Shown here piece after piece: positions 18,191 through 28,155 of a DNA stretch of 64,000 bases. Position numbers and translations under genes: made by a program. Location of the stretch: the NCBI GenBank assembly GCA_031374735.1, contig JANMGQ010000004.1, positions 23,111 to 87,110 on the forward strand. Reading direction: 5' to 3'. The notes under the pieces were generated by a model. That model was not told where the DNA came from. It saw nothing but the letters and a program-made list of their open reading frames with translations, and made no database searches. The stretch is from JABFRJ01 sp031374735 (lineage in GTDB: Bacteria; Pseudomonadota; Alphaproteobacteria; Rhizobiales; Hyphomicrobiaceae). The first letter of the stretch is position 1. Every line of letters starts with the position of its first letter.

Positions 18191-19180
18191 TCAGGCCAGC
18201 AGCGCGTAACCCGCATCGTGCACGTCGACGCCGGCAAGCTTGACCACATCGACCCACTGCTTGTTGACAAAGCCCTGCACCATCGTGCTGCCGTCGTCCG
18301 TTGCCGCGAAGCGGACGGCTGAGGCTGCGTCGCTGCGGCCCTTGAGGAAGTCGGCCATGTCGAGGTGATCCTTGCCGACTTCGAAGTCGGTGATCACGTC
18401 AACGCCGCCGCCTCTGGTGTCCTTCTTGAGATACGCGAAGGTGTCGGCGCCATCGCCACCCGTCAGCGTGTCGGAGCCCATCTTGCCGCGCATCCAGTCA
18501 TCGCCCGCGCCGCCGCCGAACATCGTGTCATGCGCGTCGTCGCCCATCATGCGGCTGCCGCCGTTGCCCGCGACCACCTGCTCAAAGCCGGACACTGTCC
18601 CCTCGTTGCCACCCGTGCCGACTGTGTAGCTGTGCTTCGCGAGGTTGAGGTCGAGGAAGCCCGTCATGCGCGAGAAGTCGACGGTGTCGAAGCCCGCGTT
18701 GCCGGCCAGCGTATCGATGCCCTTCGAGGCCATGATGAAATCATCGCCGGAGTTGCCGCTGAGGCTGTCCGTGCCCCATCCACCAAACAGGACGTCGTCG
18801 CCCTTGCCGCCGTAAAGCGTGTCATCGCCGGTGCCGCCGGCGAGTGCGTCGTTGCCGGAGTTGCCATAGACAACGTCATCGCCTTTGCCGCCGAACACGC
18901 TGTCGTCGTTGTTGCCGCCGGACGAAAAGTCGTCACCGGCGCCGCCGTAGAGCTTGTCGTCGCCGACGCTGCCCTTGAGCGTGTCGTTGCCGGTGTCGCC
19001 GATCAGACGATCGTCGCCGCGGTCGCCCCACAGGTCGTCGCCACCCTTGCCGCCGATCAGGACGTCGTCGCCCTTGCCGCCAACGAGTGTGTCATCGCCC
19101 GAGTGTCCCCAGATCTCATTCTCGCCGTCGAGCTTCCCGCGAAGCACGTCGGCATTCACCGTTCCATGTAAAACCTGCAT
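18191..19180 (-). CDS. RTX-type calcium-binding repeat protein, probably type I secreted
   Basis: 329 residues from the ATG at 19180. From about residue 10 to 150 the protein is a run of nonapeptide GGxGxDxLx units (GGKGDDVLI, GGAGDDFSS, GGTGDDTLY), with a second shorter block near 225-260. The C-terminal section VDVITDFEVGKDHLDMADFL is the conserved end seen in hemolysin-type and serralysin-type T1SS substrates. No catalytic domain and no signal peptide, so it is essentially all beta-roll. No HlyB/HlyD/TolC-type exporter lies in the window. The repeats make the DNA quasi-repetitive. Confidence 0.85.
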   Translation of the reverse strand: MQVLHGTVNADVLRGKLDGENEIWGHSGDDTLVGGKGDDVLIGGKGGDDLWGDRGDDRLIGDTGNDTLKGSVGDDKLYGGAGDDFSSGGNNDDSVFGGKGDDVVYGNSGNDALAGGTGDDTLYGGKGDDVLFGGWGTDSLSGNSGDDFIMASKGIDTLAGNAGFDTVDFSRMTGFLDLNLAKHSYTVGTGGNEGTVSGFEQVVAGNGGSRMMGDDAHDTMFGGGAGDDWMRGKMGSDTLTGGDGADTFAYLKKDTRGGGVDVITDFEVGKDHLDMADFLKGRSDAASAVRFAATDDGSTMVQGFVNKQWVDVVKLAGVDVHDAGYALLA

Positions 19181-19488
19181 CCCATGCCTCCAAAGGTCGT
19201 TCCAGCCGGTCGATCCCACGGTGGCAGACACGGGCCGAAGCCCTGCCAGTCCTTCGCCAAGATGCCGACATTTCAGTGCGAAAGCGCGCGGTGCCGTTCA
19301 CACAGGTGCAAGATTTGCCTGTGAGGTTTTGAGGAAATGTTTCGGCAGATGCTTCAATTTGAACTGATTTCGATCCGATTTCCGCAGCCTCCGGTGATCT
19401 GTGCGACGACGTCGGCGCCTAGCGGGCAAGGCCGAAATCGGCTAGAAGCCCCCAAATACGGGGATTTGCACCCCTTCGGACCCATGAC

Positions 19489-20703
<1,215 letters not shown>

Positions 20704-20768
20704 ACAGATGTGCCCCGCCGTTGACGGTGTTATGAACATCCACTGTTGATTGAGCCGACGAGGCCCTC

Positions 20769-21333
20769 ATGTCGTCCGCTGCACGCAAGTTCGAACCGCT
20801 GATGACCGTCGACGAGTTCCTCGACTGGGACGGCGATGGAACAGGATTGCCAGCCCCGCGCGCATGCAGCCCCAAGCGGGACTCACGCGACGATGCACAC
20901 ACGCATGGCTACGATCCTAACCAACCACCTAGACGCTACTAAGCCAAACTGCCGAGCCCTGACCGGTGCCGGAGTGCGCCCCGCCCTACGCGCCGATTGG
21001 AACTTCCGCGTGCCGGATCTGCTGGTCACCTTCGTGCGCAACGAACGAGGGGAGCGCGACGCGCCATCGCCAAGCGTCATTATCGAGTTGCTGTCGCCGT
21101 CCAATATGGCCGAGACGTGGGACAACGTGCGCAACTACATGACGCTGCCAAGTGTCAAAGAAATCCATCTGATCTCGACACTGCGCGTTGCCGCCCAGGT
21201 GTTGCGCCGCAATGCGGACGGCCATTGGCCGGGCGAACCAGTTGACATCGGCCCGGACGACAGCCTGAATTTCGAGCCGATCGACCTCGTGCTGCCACTG
21301 AAGGCCGCCTATAAGGGCACGTATCTCGAATAG
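20769..21333 (+). pseudogene. Uma2-family (DUF820) nuclease-like gene, frameshifted
   Basis: The first frame starts at the ATG 20769 and reads MSSAARKFEPLMTVDEFLDWDGDGTG, a typical Uma2 N-terminus, but then runs into unrelated residues and a stop near 20942. A second frame from about 20850 reads APSGTHATMHTRMATILTNHL and continues through FRVPDLLVTF...PSPSVIIELLSPSN...NVRNYMTLPSVKEIHLIS to 21333, the rest of the family. The piece that should read roughly RYELVDGE-M between them is absent, so a small out-of-frame deletion near 20840-20860 broke the gene. The PSVIIELLSPSN block is the family's PD-(D/E)XK-like core. Confidence 0.75.
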
Positions 21334-21365
21334 AGATCGTCGCCCCACCAACCATCAGGCCGCAT

Positions 21366-21788
21366 ATGCTCGGCAGACTTTTCGGACGTCTGATCTTGGT
21401 GCCGCTCGGCTTCATCCTGGCCGGTATCACGTCGGCCGTGGTGCTCGTCGGCATCGCGCAGGAGAAGCTTGCGGTCGCGGCCCGCGATGTCGGCGGCGAG
21501 CAAGTGCTCGGGTTCCTGGAGCCGCTGCTCAAGCTCGCGGTGTCGCTGTTCTCGGTACAGACCGTGCTGCTGCCGCTGCTGCTGGTCATCGCCGGTGAGG
21601 TTGCCCGTATCCGGCATGTCGCCTTCTATGTCGCCGGCATGGGCGCCGCATTCGCACTCGTGCCCGTCATGGCAAAGCTCGGCGCCGAGGATGGCATCGG
21701 CAGCCTGACGGCCATCTGGCCGATCTTCGCCACGGCCGGCTTTGCGGGTGGACTAGTGTACTGGCTGGTTGCCGGACGACGGGCCTGA
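21366..21788 (+). CDS. four-helix membrane protein, unknown function
   Basis: 140 residues with about four transmembrane segments (8-30, 55-80, 85-105, 118-136) and an RLFGRLILVPLGFILAG N-terminus. No recognised family signature. It starts 32 bp after the broken Uma2 gene on the same strand and ends 4 bp before the stop of the convergent gene. Confidence 0.65.
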   Translation: MLGRLFGRLILVPLGFILAGITSAVVLVGIAQEKLAVAARDVGGEQVLGFLEPLLKLAVSLFSVQTVLLPLLLVIAGEVARIRHVAFYVAGMGAAFALVPVMAKLGAEDGIGSLTAIWPIFATAGFAGGLVYWLVAGRRA

Positions 21789-21792
21789 TATC

Positions 21793-22290
21793 TCACACGC
21801 CAAGCGACCGCTTGACCTCGAAGATCTCCATGATTTTCGCGCCTTTGTGCGGGCCGTCGCAGACGAACTGCCACTTGCCCTGACTATAGGTGTCGCAGAG
21901 TTTGACGCCCTTGATCAAAATCCAGTGGCCTTCCTTGCCCTTACTGATCGCGAGGATGTAGTGCGCCCAGGCGTTGCGCGGGATCTGCATCCAACCCCAC
22001 ACGCTCGGCCGCTCCTTGCGCGGCAGATGCATATGGCTTTTGACGAGACGCATCTCATAGCCGAAGTGGCCGAGCGCGCCTGCGACCTCCTCCGTGTAGG
22101 TGCCGCGCACGATCGGCCTCTCGCCGTCTGGTACGTCGCGGAGATGGCGGATCTCATCCTCGACCTTCGACACGGGATAGCCGGTAATCGCCGAGATCAC
22201 ATAGGGGCCGCAAAATGCGACGCGCCCGGTGTCGTTGACGACATCGTTGCGATGCGAGGTCAGCTGTGCGGCGGCGAGTTCGAAGGCCAT
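21793..22290 (-). CDS. unknown protein with papain/C39-like Cys-His-Asp pattern
   Basis: 165 residues from MAFELAAAQLTSH (an in-frame ATG at 22329 would add 13 residues). The order VAFCGPYVISAITG, then HYILAISKGKEGHWILIKGVKLCDTYSQGKW resembles the Cys...His...Asp/Asn layout of C39-like cysteine peptidase folds (CGP block, HY + hydrophobic strand, then CDTYSQG). This is an inference from motif spacing; the overall similarity to a named family was not established. No signal peptide. Convergent with the four-helix protein. Confidence 0.65.
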   Translation of the reverse strand: MAFELAAAQLTSHRNDVVNDTGRVAFCGPYVISAITGYPVSKVEDEIRHLRDVPDGERPIVRGTYTEEVAGALGHFGYEMRLVKSHMHLPRKERPSVWGWMQIPRNAWAHYILAISKGKEGHWILIKGVKLCDTYSQGKWQFVCDGPHKGAKIMEIFEVKRSLGV

Positions 22291-22536
22291 GGTTCGAAAG
22301 CCCTGGGCTGGCTCTTGAAAAGCGAACATGCGGGGAACAGGTGTCCCACGACAGGGTGAAAAATGCGTTAAGCGCGCCTGCGCAAGCCCGGGTCTTGTTA
22401 CGGTGAGAGGCCCATCTGCGAGCCTTTGACCGAAACTCCGGATGCATCGGAATGCGTTGACGTTTTCGTGAGCCGATGCAAAAACGCCACAGACGGCCCC
22501 GAAAAGAGGGTCATCTCAATTGTGAGGAGTGCCCCT

Positions 22537-23661
22537 ATGAATCTCGTCTCTCTGGCGATGAACTTTATCACGCCGGCGATCGTCGGCCGGATTGCGTCTG
22601 CACTTGGCGTCGACAGCAAGATCGCTCAGATGGCCATCAGTGCCGCACTGCCGAGCATTTTTGCGGGCATCGCCGGTAAAGCCTCGAAGCCGGATGGTCT
22701 CAGCATGCTGACCGGTCTGCTCGGCAAGACCGACAGTGGCTTGCTTTCCAACCTCGGCAGCATGATCGGCGGCTCGGATCAGTCAAAGCTCGTGACCGGC
22801 GGTACCAACGTGCTGACGCAGCTGCTCGGCAACTCGGCGCTGGGGTCGCTCGCGGGCGCGGTCGGCAAGTTTGCCGGCATGGGCGAAGGCCCGACCAAGA
22901 GCGTGCTCGGCATGCTCGCACCTGTCGCCATGGGCACACTGGCGCAACAGCAGAAGGCTGGCGGGCTCGATGCAGCCGGGCTTGCCAAGATGCTGTCAGG
23001 CCAGGGCGAAAACATCGCCAAGGCGCTGCCAGCCGGCTTCGGTGACTTGCTGAAGGGATCAGGCCTACTCGATAGCCTGCCAAAGCCCGCGGCCCCAACG
23101 GACGCCGTCAAGGACATGGCGCGTTCTGCCGGCGCAACGGTTTCAAGCGCGACGTCCGCCGCATCCAAGACCGCGAGTGCGGCGAGCGATACGGTGCGTC
23201 ATGCCACGGCCGCGACCCCATCAGGTCTGCCAAGCTGGCTGACCTGGGGCGCACTGCTGGCCGCCCTTTTGCTCGGTTGGTACATGTTCGGCCCGAGCGG
23301 CGGACAGCGCGTTGCAGCGCCGCCGGCACGCGTGGTGCACAACAACGTCGACCTCGTGCCGCAGGTCAACACCATGTACAACGGCTTGCGTGATCTGCTC
23401 GCGAACGTGAAGGATCAGAACTCCGCACAAGCCGCTTTGCCCAAGCTGCAAGACGGCGCGAAGTTCCTCGAGGGGCTCGTGACGCAGTCCAATAGCATGG
23501 CGCCAGGCACGCGCTCTGATCTAGCGGCCTTGATCGCCAACTACCTGCCCGAAGTTCGTAAGATGATCGCGCAGGTGCTCGGCAACTCGGCCGTCGCGAC
23601 GGTTGCCAAGCCGGTGCTGGATTTGATCCTCAGCCGCATGGAAACTCTGGCGAAGAAGTGA
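22537..23661 (+). CDS. DUF937 protein with C-terminal membrane anchor
   Basis: 374 residues from the ATG at 22537, preceded by GAGGAGT (strong ribosome binding site); the frame upstream to 22426 is not needed. The N-terminal region (PAIVGRIASALGV, Gly/Leu-rich repeats ...MLTGLLGKTDSGLLSNLGSMIGG...) matches the DUF937 type of low-complexity helical repeats. A transmembrane helix follows (SWLTWGALLAALLLGWYMFG, about 232-251), then a C-terminal helical domain of about 120 residues that resembles OmpA-preceding linkers but lacks an OmpA motif. Function unknown. Confidence 0.75.
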   Translation: MNLVSLAMNFITPAIVGRIASALGVDSKIAQMAISAALPSIFAGIAGKASKPDGLSMLTGLLGKTDSGLLSNLGSMIGGSDQSKLVTGGTNVLTQLLGNSALGSLAGAVGKFAGMGEGPTKSVLGMLAPVAMGTLAQQQKAGGLDAAGLAKMLSGQGENIAKALPAGFGDLLKGSGLLDSLPKPAAPTDAVKDMARSAGATVSSATSAASKTASAASDTVRHATAATPSGLPSWLTWGALLAALLLGWYMFGPSGGQRVAAPPARVVHNNVDLVPQVNTMYNGLRDLLANVKDQNSAQAALPKLQDGAKFLEGLVTQSNSMAPGTRSDLAALIANYLPEVRKMIAQVLGNSAVATVAKPVLDLILSRMETLAKK

Positions 23662-23676
23662 CCAACGCATAGCAAC

Positions 23677-23700
23677 GGTGTCTGACCTCGGTCAGACACC
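23677..23700. repeat. perfect 24-nt palindrome, copy 1
   Basis: GGTGTCTGACC, TC, GGTCAGACACC: 11-bp arms and a 2-nt centre, 15 nt after the DUF937 stop and 35 nt from the 3' end of rnpB. A second copy (one mismatch) lies at 55765-55788, also directly behind a stop codon. It could end transcription on both strands or be a dispersed repeat. Confidence 0.8.
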
Positions 23701-23735
23701 GACGCCGAGCGTGCTCACATCGCACGGTGTAAATG

Positions 23736-24147
23736 TCAGTCGGCCTATAAGCCGGGTTTTGTACGGCCACGCGTTGCCGCGCCGCCGTGACGACCATTCA
23801 TCTGGGGCGCCGCTTGCGCGGGCCCTCAAGCAACCAACCCGGATGGCGGGCTTGACCGATCGCCCCGAGGTCACAGTTGCCCGCGCCTCTGTGCCATCCC
23901 TATATGGTTTTGCTCCCGGTGGGGTTTGCCGTGCCGTCTGCGTTGCCGCATGCGCGGTGGGCTCTTACTCCACCGTTTCACCCTTACCTGGCCAACCCCG
24001 ATCGTCTGAGGTGTCCAGGCGGTCTCTTCTCTGTTGCACTGTCCCTGAGGTTACCCTCGGCGGCCGTTAGCCGTCACCGTTCGTCCATGGAGCCCGGACT
24101 TTCCTCCGCAAGGTTGCCCCCGCAGCGGCCGTCCAGCCGACTGACAC
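23736..24147 (-). ncRNA. rnpB: RNase P RNA, bacterial type A
   Basis: Catalytic RNA that matures tRNA 5' ends. On the minus strand the 5' end GTGTCAGTCGGC pairs with the 3' end GCCGACTGACA (helix P1). The universally conserved GAGGAAAGTCCGGGCTCC (complement of 24089-24107), the GGGTGAAACGGTGG...TAAGAGCCCACCGC region and the 3' block AAACCCGGCTTATAGGCCGAC are all present in order. Length about 410 nt, typical of alphaproteobacteria. Plus-strand open frames across it are spurious. Ends are placed from helix P1 and may be off by a few bases. Confidence 0.95.
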
Positions 24148-24366
24148 GGTCCGCTTAAGCCGCTTCCCGCGCGCGAGCAAGGGTCTCGTAACGCCGTAAC
24201 GCTTCGTCAATAGCGTGGACGTCGATGTCGTGGGCGGCGCCGAGATCGACGTAGCGATCGTCTATCCGCAGCGCAGACGTTGAGCAAAGACGCGGCCAGG
24301 GCAGTTCTGGCCAGGGCAGCCCAGGAACGTGCGCGCGATACCGGCATCAGCGATTTCTGGCAGAGA

Positions 24367-25737
24367 TCACGCCGCGTCGGCGACGACACGATTGCGGCCG
24401 TCGCGCTTGGCGGCATAGAGAGCCTGGTCGGCGCGGCGGAACAGCGTTTCGGGCGTATCCTCGCGGCGCTCGTGCGTGGCGAGGCCGACGCTGGCGGTCA
24501 CGCGCAGGCGCGTTTCTGAGTTGACGTGGAACGGCTCGGCGGCCACGCACGCGCGCAGGCGCTCACCAACCTGGAAGGCCCGCCCGATCTCCGTGTCCGG
24601 CATGATGATCACGAACTCTTCCCCGCCCATGCGGCAGGCGAGGTCGATGCCGCGGGTGTTGCGGCGGAAGCGCGCTGCAAACTCGCGCAGCACGGCATCG
24701 CCCGCATCGTGGCCGTAGGTGTCATTGACGCGCTTGAAGAAGTCGATGTCAGCGACGAGCACCGACAGGGGACGACCTCCATCGCGCGCCTTTTGGACGA
24801 GTTGGCGCAGGTGCGTTTCCATATAACGGCGATTGTGCAGGCCGGTCAGACTGTCTGTGATCGCCATTTCGACGCTTTGTTCGATGCTGTTGCGCAGCAC
24901 GTCGGTGTGGCGCTTGCGCGCAACCTGCGTGCGCACGCGTGCAACGACTTCGTTGCGGTCGAGCGGGCGGGTCAGATAATCGTTCACGCCCATATCAAGG
25001 GCGCGCAGCAGGCGCGCATCTTCGCCAGGCTCGACGACGATGATGATCGGCAAATGGCGTGTGGCGTCGATGGACCGCATCTGTGAGCACAGGCGCAAGC
25101 CGTCTGTCTTCTCCATCGATAGGCTGACGATGACACAGTCGAAGCCGCCTTTGGCAAGGCGTGCCAAAGCTGCATGACCATCCGTTTCGACATGGACTGT
25201 GTGCAACTTGCTGAGCGCGTCGGACAAGCGCGCGGAAGACCGGCTCACGTCGTCGACCACAAGCAGCGTGCCGTTGCTGCCGGCCTCGATCCAATTCAGT
25301 TTGGTGGCATCTTCGACCGTCATCTGTTGCGAGGTCTTAGCCCGCATCAGCATCTCATCGCCCAGAACTTTCAAGCGCGCCAGGTTCTTGACCCGGGTGA
25401 CGAGGGCAACATCATCAACGGGCTTCGATAGAAAGTCATCGGCCCCGGCTTCGAGGCCCTGCACCCGGTCACTCGCTTGATCAAGCGCGGTCACCATGAT
25501 GACAGGCATATGCTGCATGCGCTGATCGGACTTGATGCGGCGGCAGACTTCGAACCCGTCCATGCCCGGCATCATGACGTCGAGCAGAACGACATCGACG
25601 CGCTCGCGCGCGAGAATGTCGAGGGCTTCGCGACCGTTACACGCGGTCAGCACCTCGAAGTACTCGGCCGACAAGCGGGCCTCGAGCAGCTTCACATTGG
25701 CAAGGATGTCGTCGACGACAAGGACACGGGCAGTCAT
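24367..25737 (-). CDS. pleD: response regulator / diguanylate cyclase PleD
   Basis: 456 residues: REC1 (phospho-acceptor in VVLLDVMMPGMDG), a degenerate REC2 in which the acceptor Asp is replaced (CVIVSLSMEKTDG), then a GGDEF domain with active motif RMGGEEFVIIMPD. An inhibitory I-site RxxD (RGID) lies five residues before GGEEF, so c-di-GMP feedback is expected. In Caulobacter PleD makes c-di-GMP at the stalked pole for the motile-to-sessile transition. The gene follows divK by 27 bp on the same strand and is surely co-transcribed. Confidence 0.96.
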   Translation of the reverse strand: MTARVLVVDDILANVKLLEARLSAEYFEVLTACNGREALDILARERVDVVLLDVMMPGMDGFEVCRRIKSDQRMQHMPVIMVTALDQASDRVQGLEAGADDFLSKPVDDVALVTRVKNLARLKVLGDEMLMRAKTSQQMTVEDATKLNWIEAGSNGTLLVVDDVSRSSARLSDALSKLHTVHVETDGHAALARLAKGGFDCVIVSLSMEKTDGLRLCSQMRSIDATRHLPIIIVVEPGEDARLLRALDMGVNDYLTRPLDRNEVVARVRTQVARKRHTDVLRNSIEQSVEMAITDSLTGLHNRRYMETHLRQLVQKARDGGRPLSVLVADIDFFKRVNDTYGHDAGDAVLREFAARFRRNTRGIDLACRMGGEEFVIIMPDTEIGRAFQVGERLRACVAAEPFHVNSETRLRVTASVGLATHERREDTPETLFRRADQALYAAKRDGRNRVVADAA

Positions 25738-25764
25738 GAGGATGGAACTCTTACGCAGTCTTGC

Positions 25765-26223
25765 TCAGGCTCGATCGGCGGTGTGAGGCGTGCGCGGCTC
25801 GGTGAAGCGGCGCACGGTCTCAATGAAGAGTTTCAGCGAGATGGGCTTTGAGATGTAGGCCTCGCAGCCGCTTTGCCGAATGCGCTGCTCATCGCCCTTC
25901 ATGGCGAACGCCGTGACGGCGACGACGGGGATTTCGCACAAATCGTCGTCGTCTTTCAGCCACTTGATGACTTCCAGGCCCGAGACTTCCGGCAACTGGA
26001 TGTCCATCAGGATCAGATCGGGATGGTCGGCGCGGGCGATATCGAGCGCTTCCATGCCATTGCGGGTCTGCAGCGTTGTATAGCCGTGCGCCACGAGCAG
26101 ATCGTGGAATAGTTTCATGTTCAACTCGTTGTCCTCGACAATGAGGACGCTCTTCTTTGGGCCTGGACCATCGCGGCGGGGCGACGTTGCGGGCAGGTCG
26201 GTCGTCGGCATAGCGTCGGCCAT
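25765..26223 (-). CDS. divK: single-domain response regulator DivK
   Basis: Essential cell-cycle regulator in Caulobacter relatives, phosphorylated by DivJ/PleC-type kinases. The receiver domain starts KKSVLIVEDNELNMKLFHDLL with the acceptor in HPDLILMDIQLPEVSGLEV; the switch Thr/Ala (AVTAFAM) and Lys (YISKPI) are present. 152 residues from the ATG at 26223, so about 25 residues longer at the N-terminus than canonical DivK (about 123-125); a TTG at 26250 would lengthen it further and the ATG at 26211 would shorten it. The tail RFTEPRTPHTADRA is also extra. Confidence 0.92.
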   Translation of the reverse strand: MADAMPTTDLPATSPRRDGPGPKKSVLIVEDNELNMKLFHDLLVAHGYTTLQTRNGMEALDIARADHPDLILMDIQLPEVSGLEVIKWLKDDDDLCEIPVVAVTAFAMKGDEQRIRQSGCEAYISKPISLKLFIETVRRFTEPRTPHTADRA

Positions 26224-26455
26224 GGGCGTGACACGGGATGAGCTGGACAAGCGGGACTGCGCCGGCGGGACCCGACACGAGAGTTCCCTGCATTGTCGGG
26301 GAAAAGCTGTAAGAAACCGCTAAGGCTGCGTGATCGGCTGGCGGGCTTGCGGCCGAGTGTTGCATGACGGCGGTTTGCACCAGCCGGTGGGACACAGTAA
26401 GACGCCGCATTGGCCCTTGGGGGGCCCTTGTGGGGCGGCTTGAGGCCGGTACGTG

Positions 26456-27235
26456 ATGATTGAATCTCTGATGCAGTGGCTGAGTTCGGGCGGCGAGTTT
26501 GCAGCCCTATCGGCGGCGTGGTGGGGTCAACTCGCCAAGATCATGTGGATCAACCTGCTGCTGTCAGGCGACAACGCGGTCGTGATCGCGCTCGCCTGTC
26601 GCGGGTTGCCCGCTCATCAGCGCAAGTGGGGCATTATTCTCGGGGCCCTGGTCGCCATCGTGATGCGCATTGGCTTTACGGTCGTCGCGGCCGAACTGCT
26701 GCAATACAAGTGGCTGATGTTCGTTGGTAGCCTCATGCTGTTTTGGATCGCTGTGAAACTGCTGCTCGAAGACGGCGAGGAAAAGGACATCACGCAGTCG
26801 ACCAGCATCTGGGGGGCCGTGCGCACGATCGCGATCGCGGACCTGGTCATGAGCCTCGACAACGTCGTCGCGATTGCCGCCGCCGCGAAGGGCGATTGGG
26901 GGCTGATCCTGATCGGGTTGGTGACCTCCATGCCGTTGATCATCTTTGGCGCAACGTTCGTCATGTGGGTCTTGCACCGCATGCCGATCCTGGTCTGGGC
27001 CGGCGCGGCGCTGCTTGGTTGGGTGGCGGCGGAGCTTGCCGTTTCTGATCCGGGCGTGATTGCCTTTATCAAAGACTTTACCTCGATTCCGTTGGTCAAG
27101 TCTGACCCTGGTGCTCCGAGCCCGTTGTCGCTGCCGCATGCGATCGAATACGCGGTGGCTGGGGCTGGCGCGCTGCTGGTTGTGGTGCTCGGCTTGCTGT
27201 TGCGGCCAAAGAAAAAGCCCTCGGTTGCGGCGTGA
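26456..27235 (+). CDS. TerC/YjbE-family integral membrane protein
   Basis: 259 residues with about seven hydrophobic segments. Two acidic membrane motifs characterise the family: INLLLSGDNAVVIALACRGLP and DLVMSLDNVVAIAAAAKGD. Family members are linked to metal (manganese) export or metal supply to exported enzymes. ATG 26456 has GAGG 10 nt upstream; a GTG immediately before it is an alternative. It overlaps or nearly abuts serB and is probably co-transcribed with it. Confidence 0.88.
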   Translation: MIESLMQWLSSGGEFAALSAAWWGQLAKIMWINLLLSGDNAVVIALACRGLPAHQRKWGIILGALVAIVMRIGFTVVAAELLQYKWLMFVGSLMLFWIAVKLLLEDGEEKDITQSTSIWGAVRTIAIADLVMSLDNVVAIAAAAKGDWGLILIGLVTSMPLIIFGATFVMWVLHRMPILVWAGAALLGWVAAELAVSDPGVIAFIKDFTSIPLVKSDPGAPSPLSLPHAIEYAVAGAGALLVVVLGLLLRPKKKPSVAA

Positions 27236-27249
27236 CAAGGTTCGCACTC

Positions 27250-28152
27250 ATGCCTCGCACACATGCCCTTGTCTTGATTGCGCCAGCCGGCGCGCTCAGC
27301 GTGGAGCTATTGGCAACGGCCTCAGCGGCGCTCGGCGACGCCGATGAGGCCCGTTGGCTCTGTCACGAGACGGCTGCGGACGTAGCCTTCACTGCACAAG
27401 ACCCGCGCGAGATTTTGACCCGGGTTCGGTCTGTGATCGACGGGTTAGGCCTCGACCGCAGGGTCGACGTGAATGTCGTGGCGCTGCGCGATCGGCGTAA
27501 ACGGCTCCTCGTTGCGGACATGGATTCCACCATCATTCAGCAGGAGTGCATCGACGAGATGGCCGACCTGTTCGGCCTCAAGGAACGCATTTCGGCCATC
27601 ACCGAGCGTGCCATGCGGGGCGAACTCGACTTTGAGGCGGCGCTGAAGGAACGTTTAGGGCTATTGGCCGGCCTTGAGGAAGCGGGTCTCGAAAAGGTGT
27701 GGGCGGAGCGGATCGCCCTGATGCCTGGCGCGAAAACGCTGATCGCGACGATGCGCGCAAATGGGGCCTACACCGCGCTCGTCTCGGGCGGCTTCACGTT
27801 CTTCACGGCCAAGGTGGCGCGCGCCGTGGGCTTTGACACAAATCGGGCGAACCAGCTCGAGTTTTCAGACGGGCGCCTCACGGGGCGCGTGGTTGGGCCG
27901 GTCCTGGGGCGCGAGGCGAAGCTCGCGGCGTTGCAGGAATTCGCAGCCCTTCGCGGCCTGCCGATGAGCGCGACGTTGGCCGTCGGCGATGGGGCGAACG
28001 ATCTCGATATGGTCCGTGCCGCAGGACTTGGCGTGGCCTACCGCGCCAAGCCGAAGGTTGCCGCCGAAGCCGCTGCCGCTGTCACCCACGGCGACTTGAC
28101 AGCGCTGCTCTATCTGCAGGGCTACTCGGACCGCGAATTCGTGACCGCCTGA
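27250..28152 (+). CDS. serB: phosphoserine phosphatase
   Basis: Last step of serine synthesis. HAD-superfamily motif I VADMDSTIIQQECIDE, motif II in ALVSGGFTFF, and motif III/IV KLAAL...VGDGANDLDMV; the long cap insert DELADLFG-like segment fits SerB. About 300 residues from the ATG at 27250 (MPRTHALVLIAPAG), with AAGG 10 nt upstream. A GTG at 27232 overlaps the TerC stop as GTGA and is an alternative. serA and serC lie 10 kb away, so the pathway is split into two loci. Confidence 0.94.
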   Translation: MPRTHALVLIAPAGALSVELLATASAALGDADEARWLCHETAADVAFTAQDPREILTRVRSVIDGLGLDRRVDVNVVALRDRRKRLLVADMDSTIIQQECIDEMADLFGLKERISAITERAMRGELDFEAALKERLGLLAGLEEAGLEKVWAERIALMPGAKTLIATMRANGAYTALVSGGFTFFTAKVARAVGFDTNRANQLEFSDGRLTGRVVGPVLGREAKLAALQEFAALRGLPMSATLAVGDGANDLDMVRAAGLGVAYRAKPKVAAEAAAAVTHGDLTALLYLQGYSDREFVTA

Positions 28153-28155
28153 GGT

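Noticed and set aside
18365..19171. Regular repeats that could suggest a CRISPR array or a 268-aa Val/Ala-rich protein
   Set aside because: The repeats encode RTX nonapeptides on the minus strand, vary in length, have no spacers and no leader; the plus-strand frame is a shadow.
23678..24158. Plus-strand frames across 23678-24070 and 23877-24158
   Set aside because: They lie over the RNase P RNA gene, whose conserved structure explains the sequence.
24156..24366. Minus-strand tail reading ...AIDEALRRYETLARAREAA then stop
   Set aside because: It looks like a piece of an ECF-sigma-type protein, but no start or longer homologous frame was found; possible relic, too short to call.
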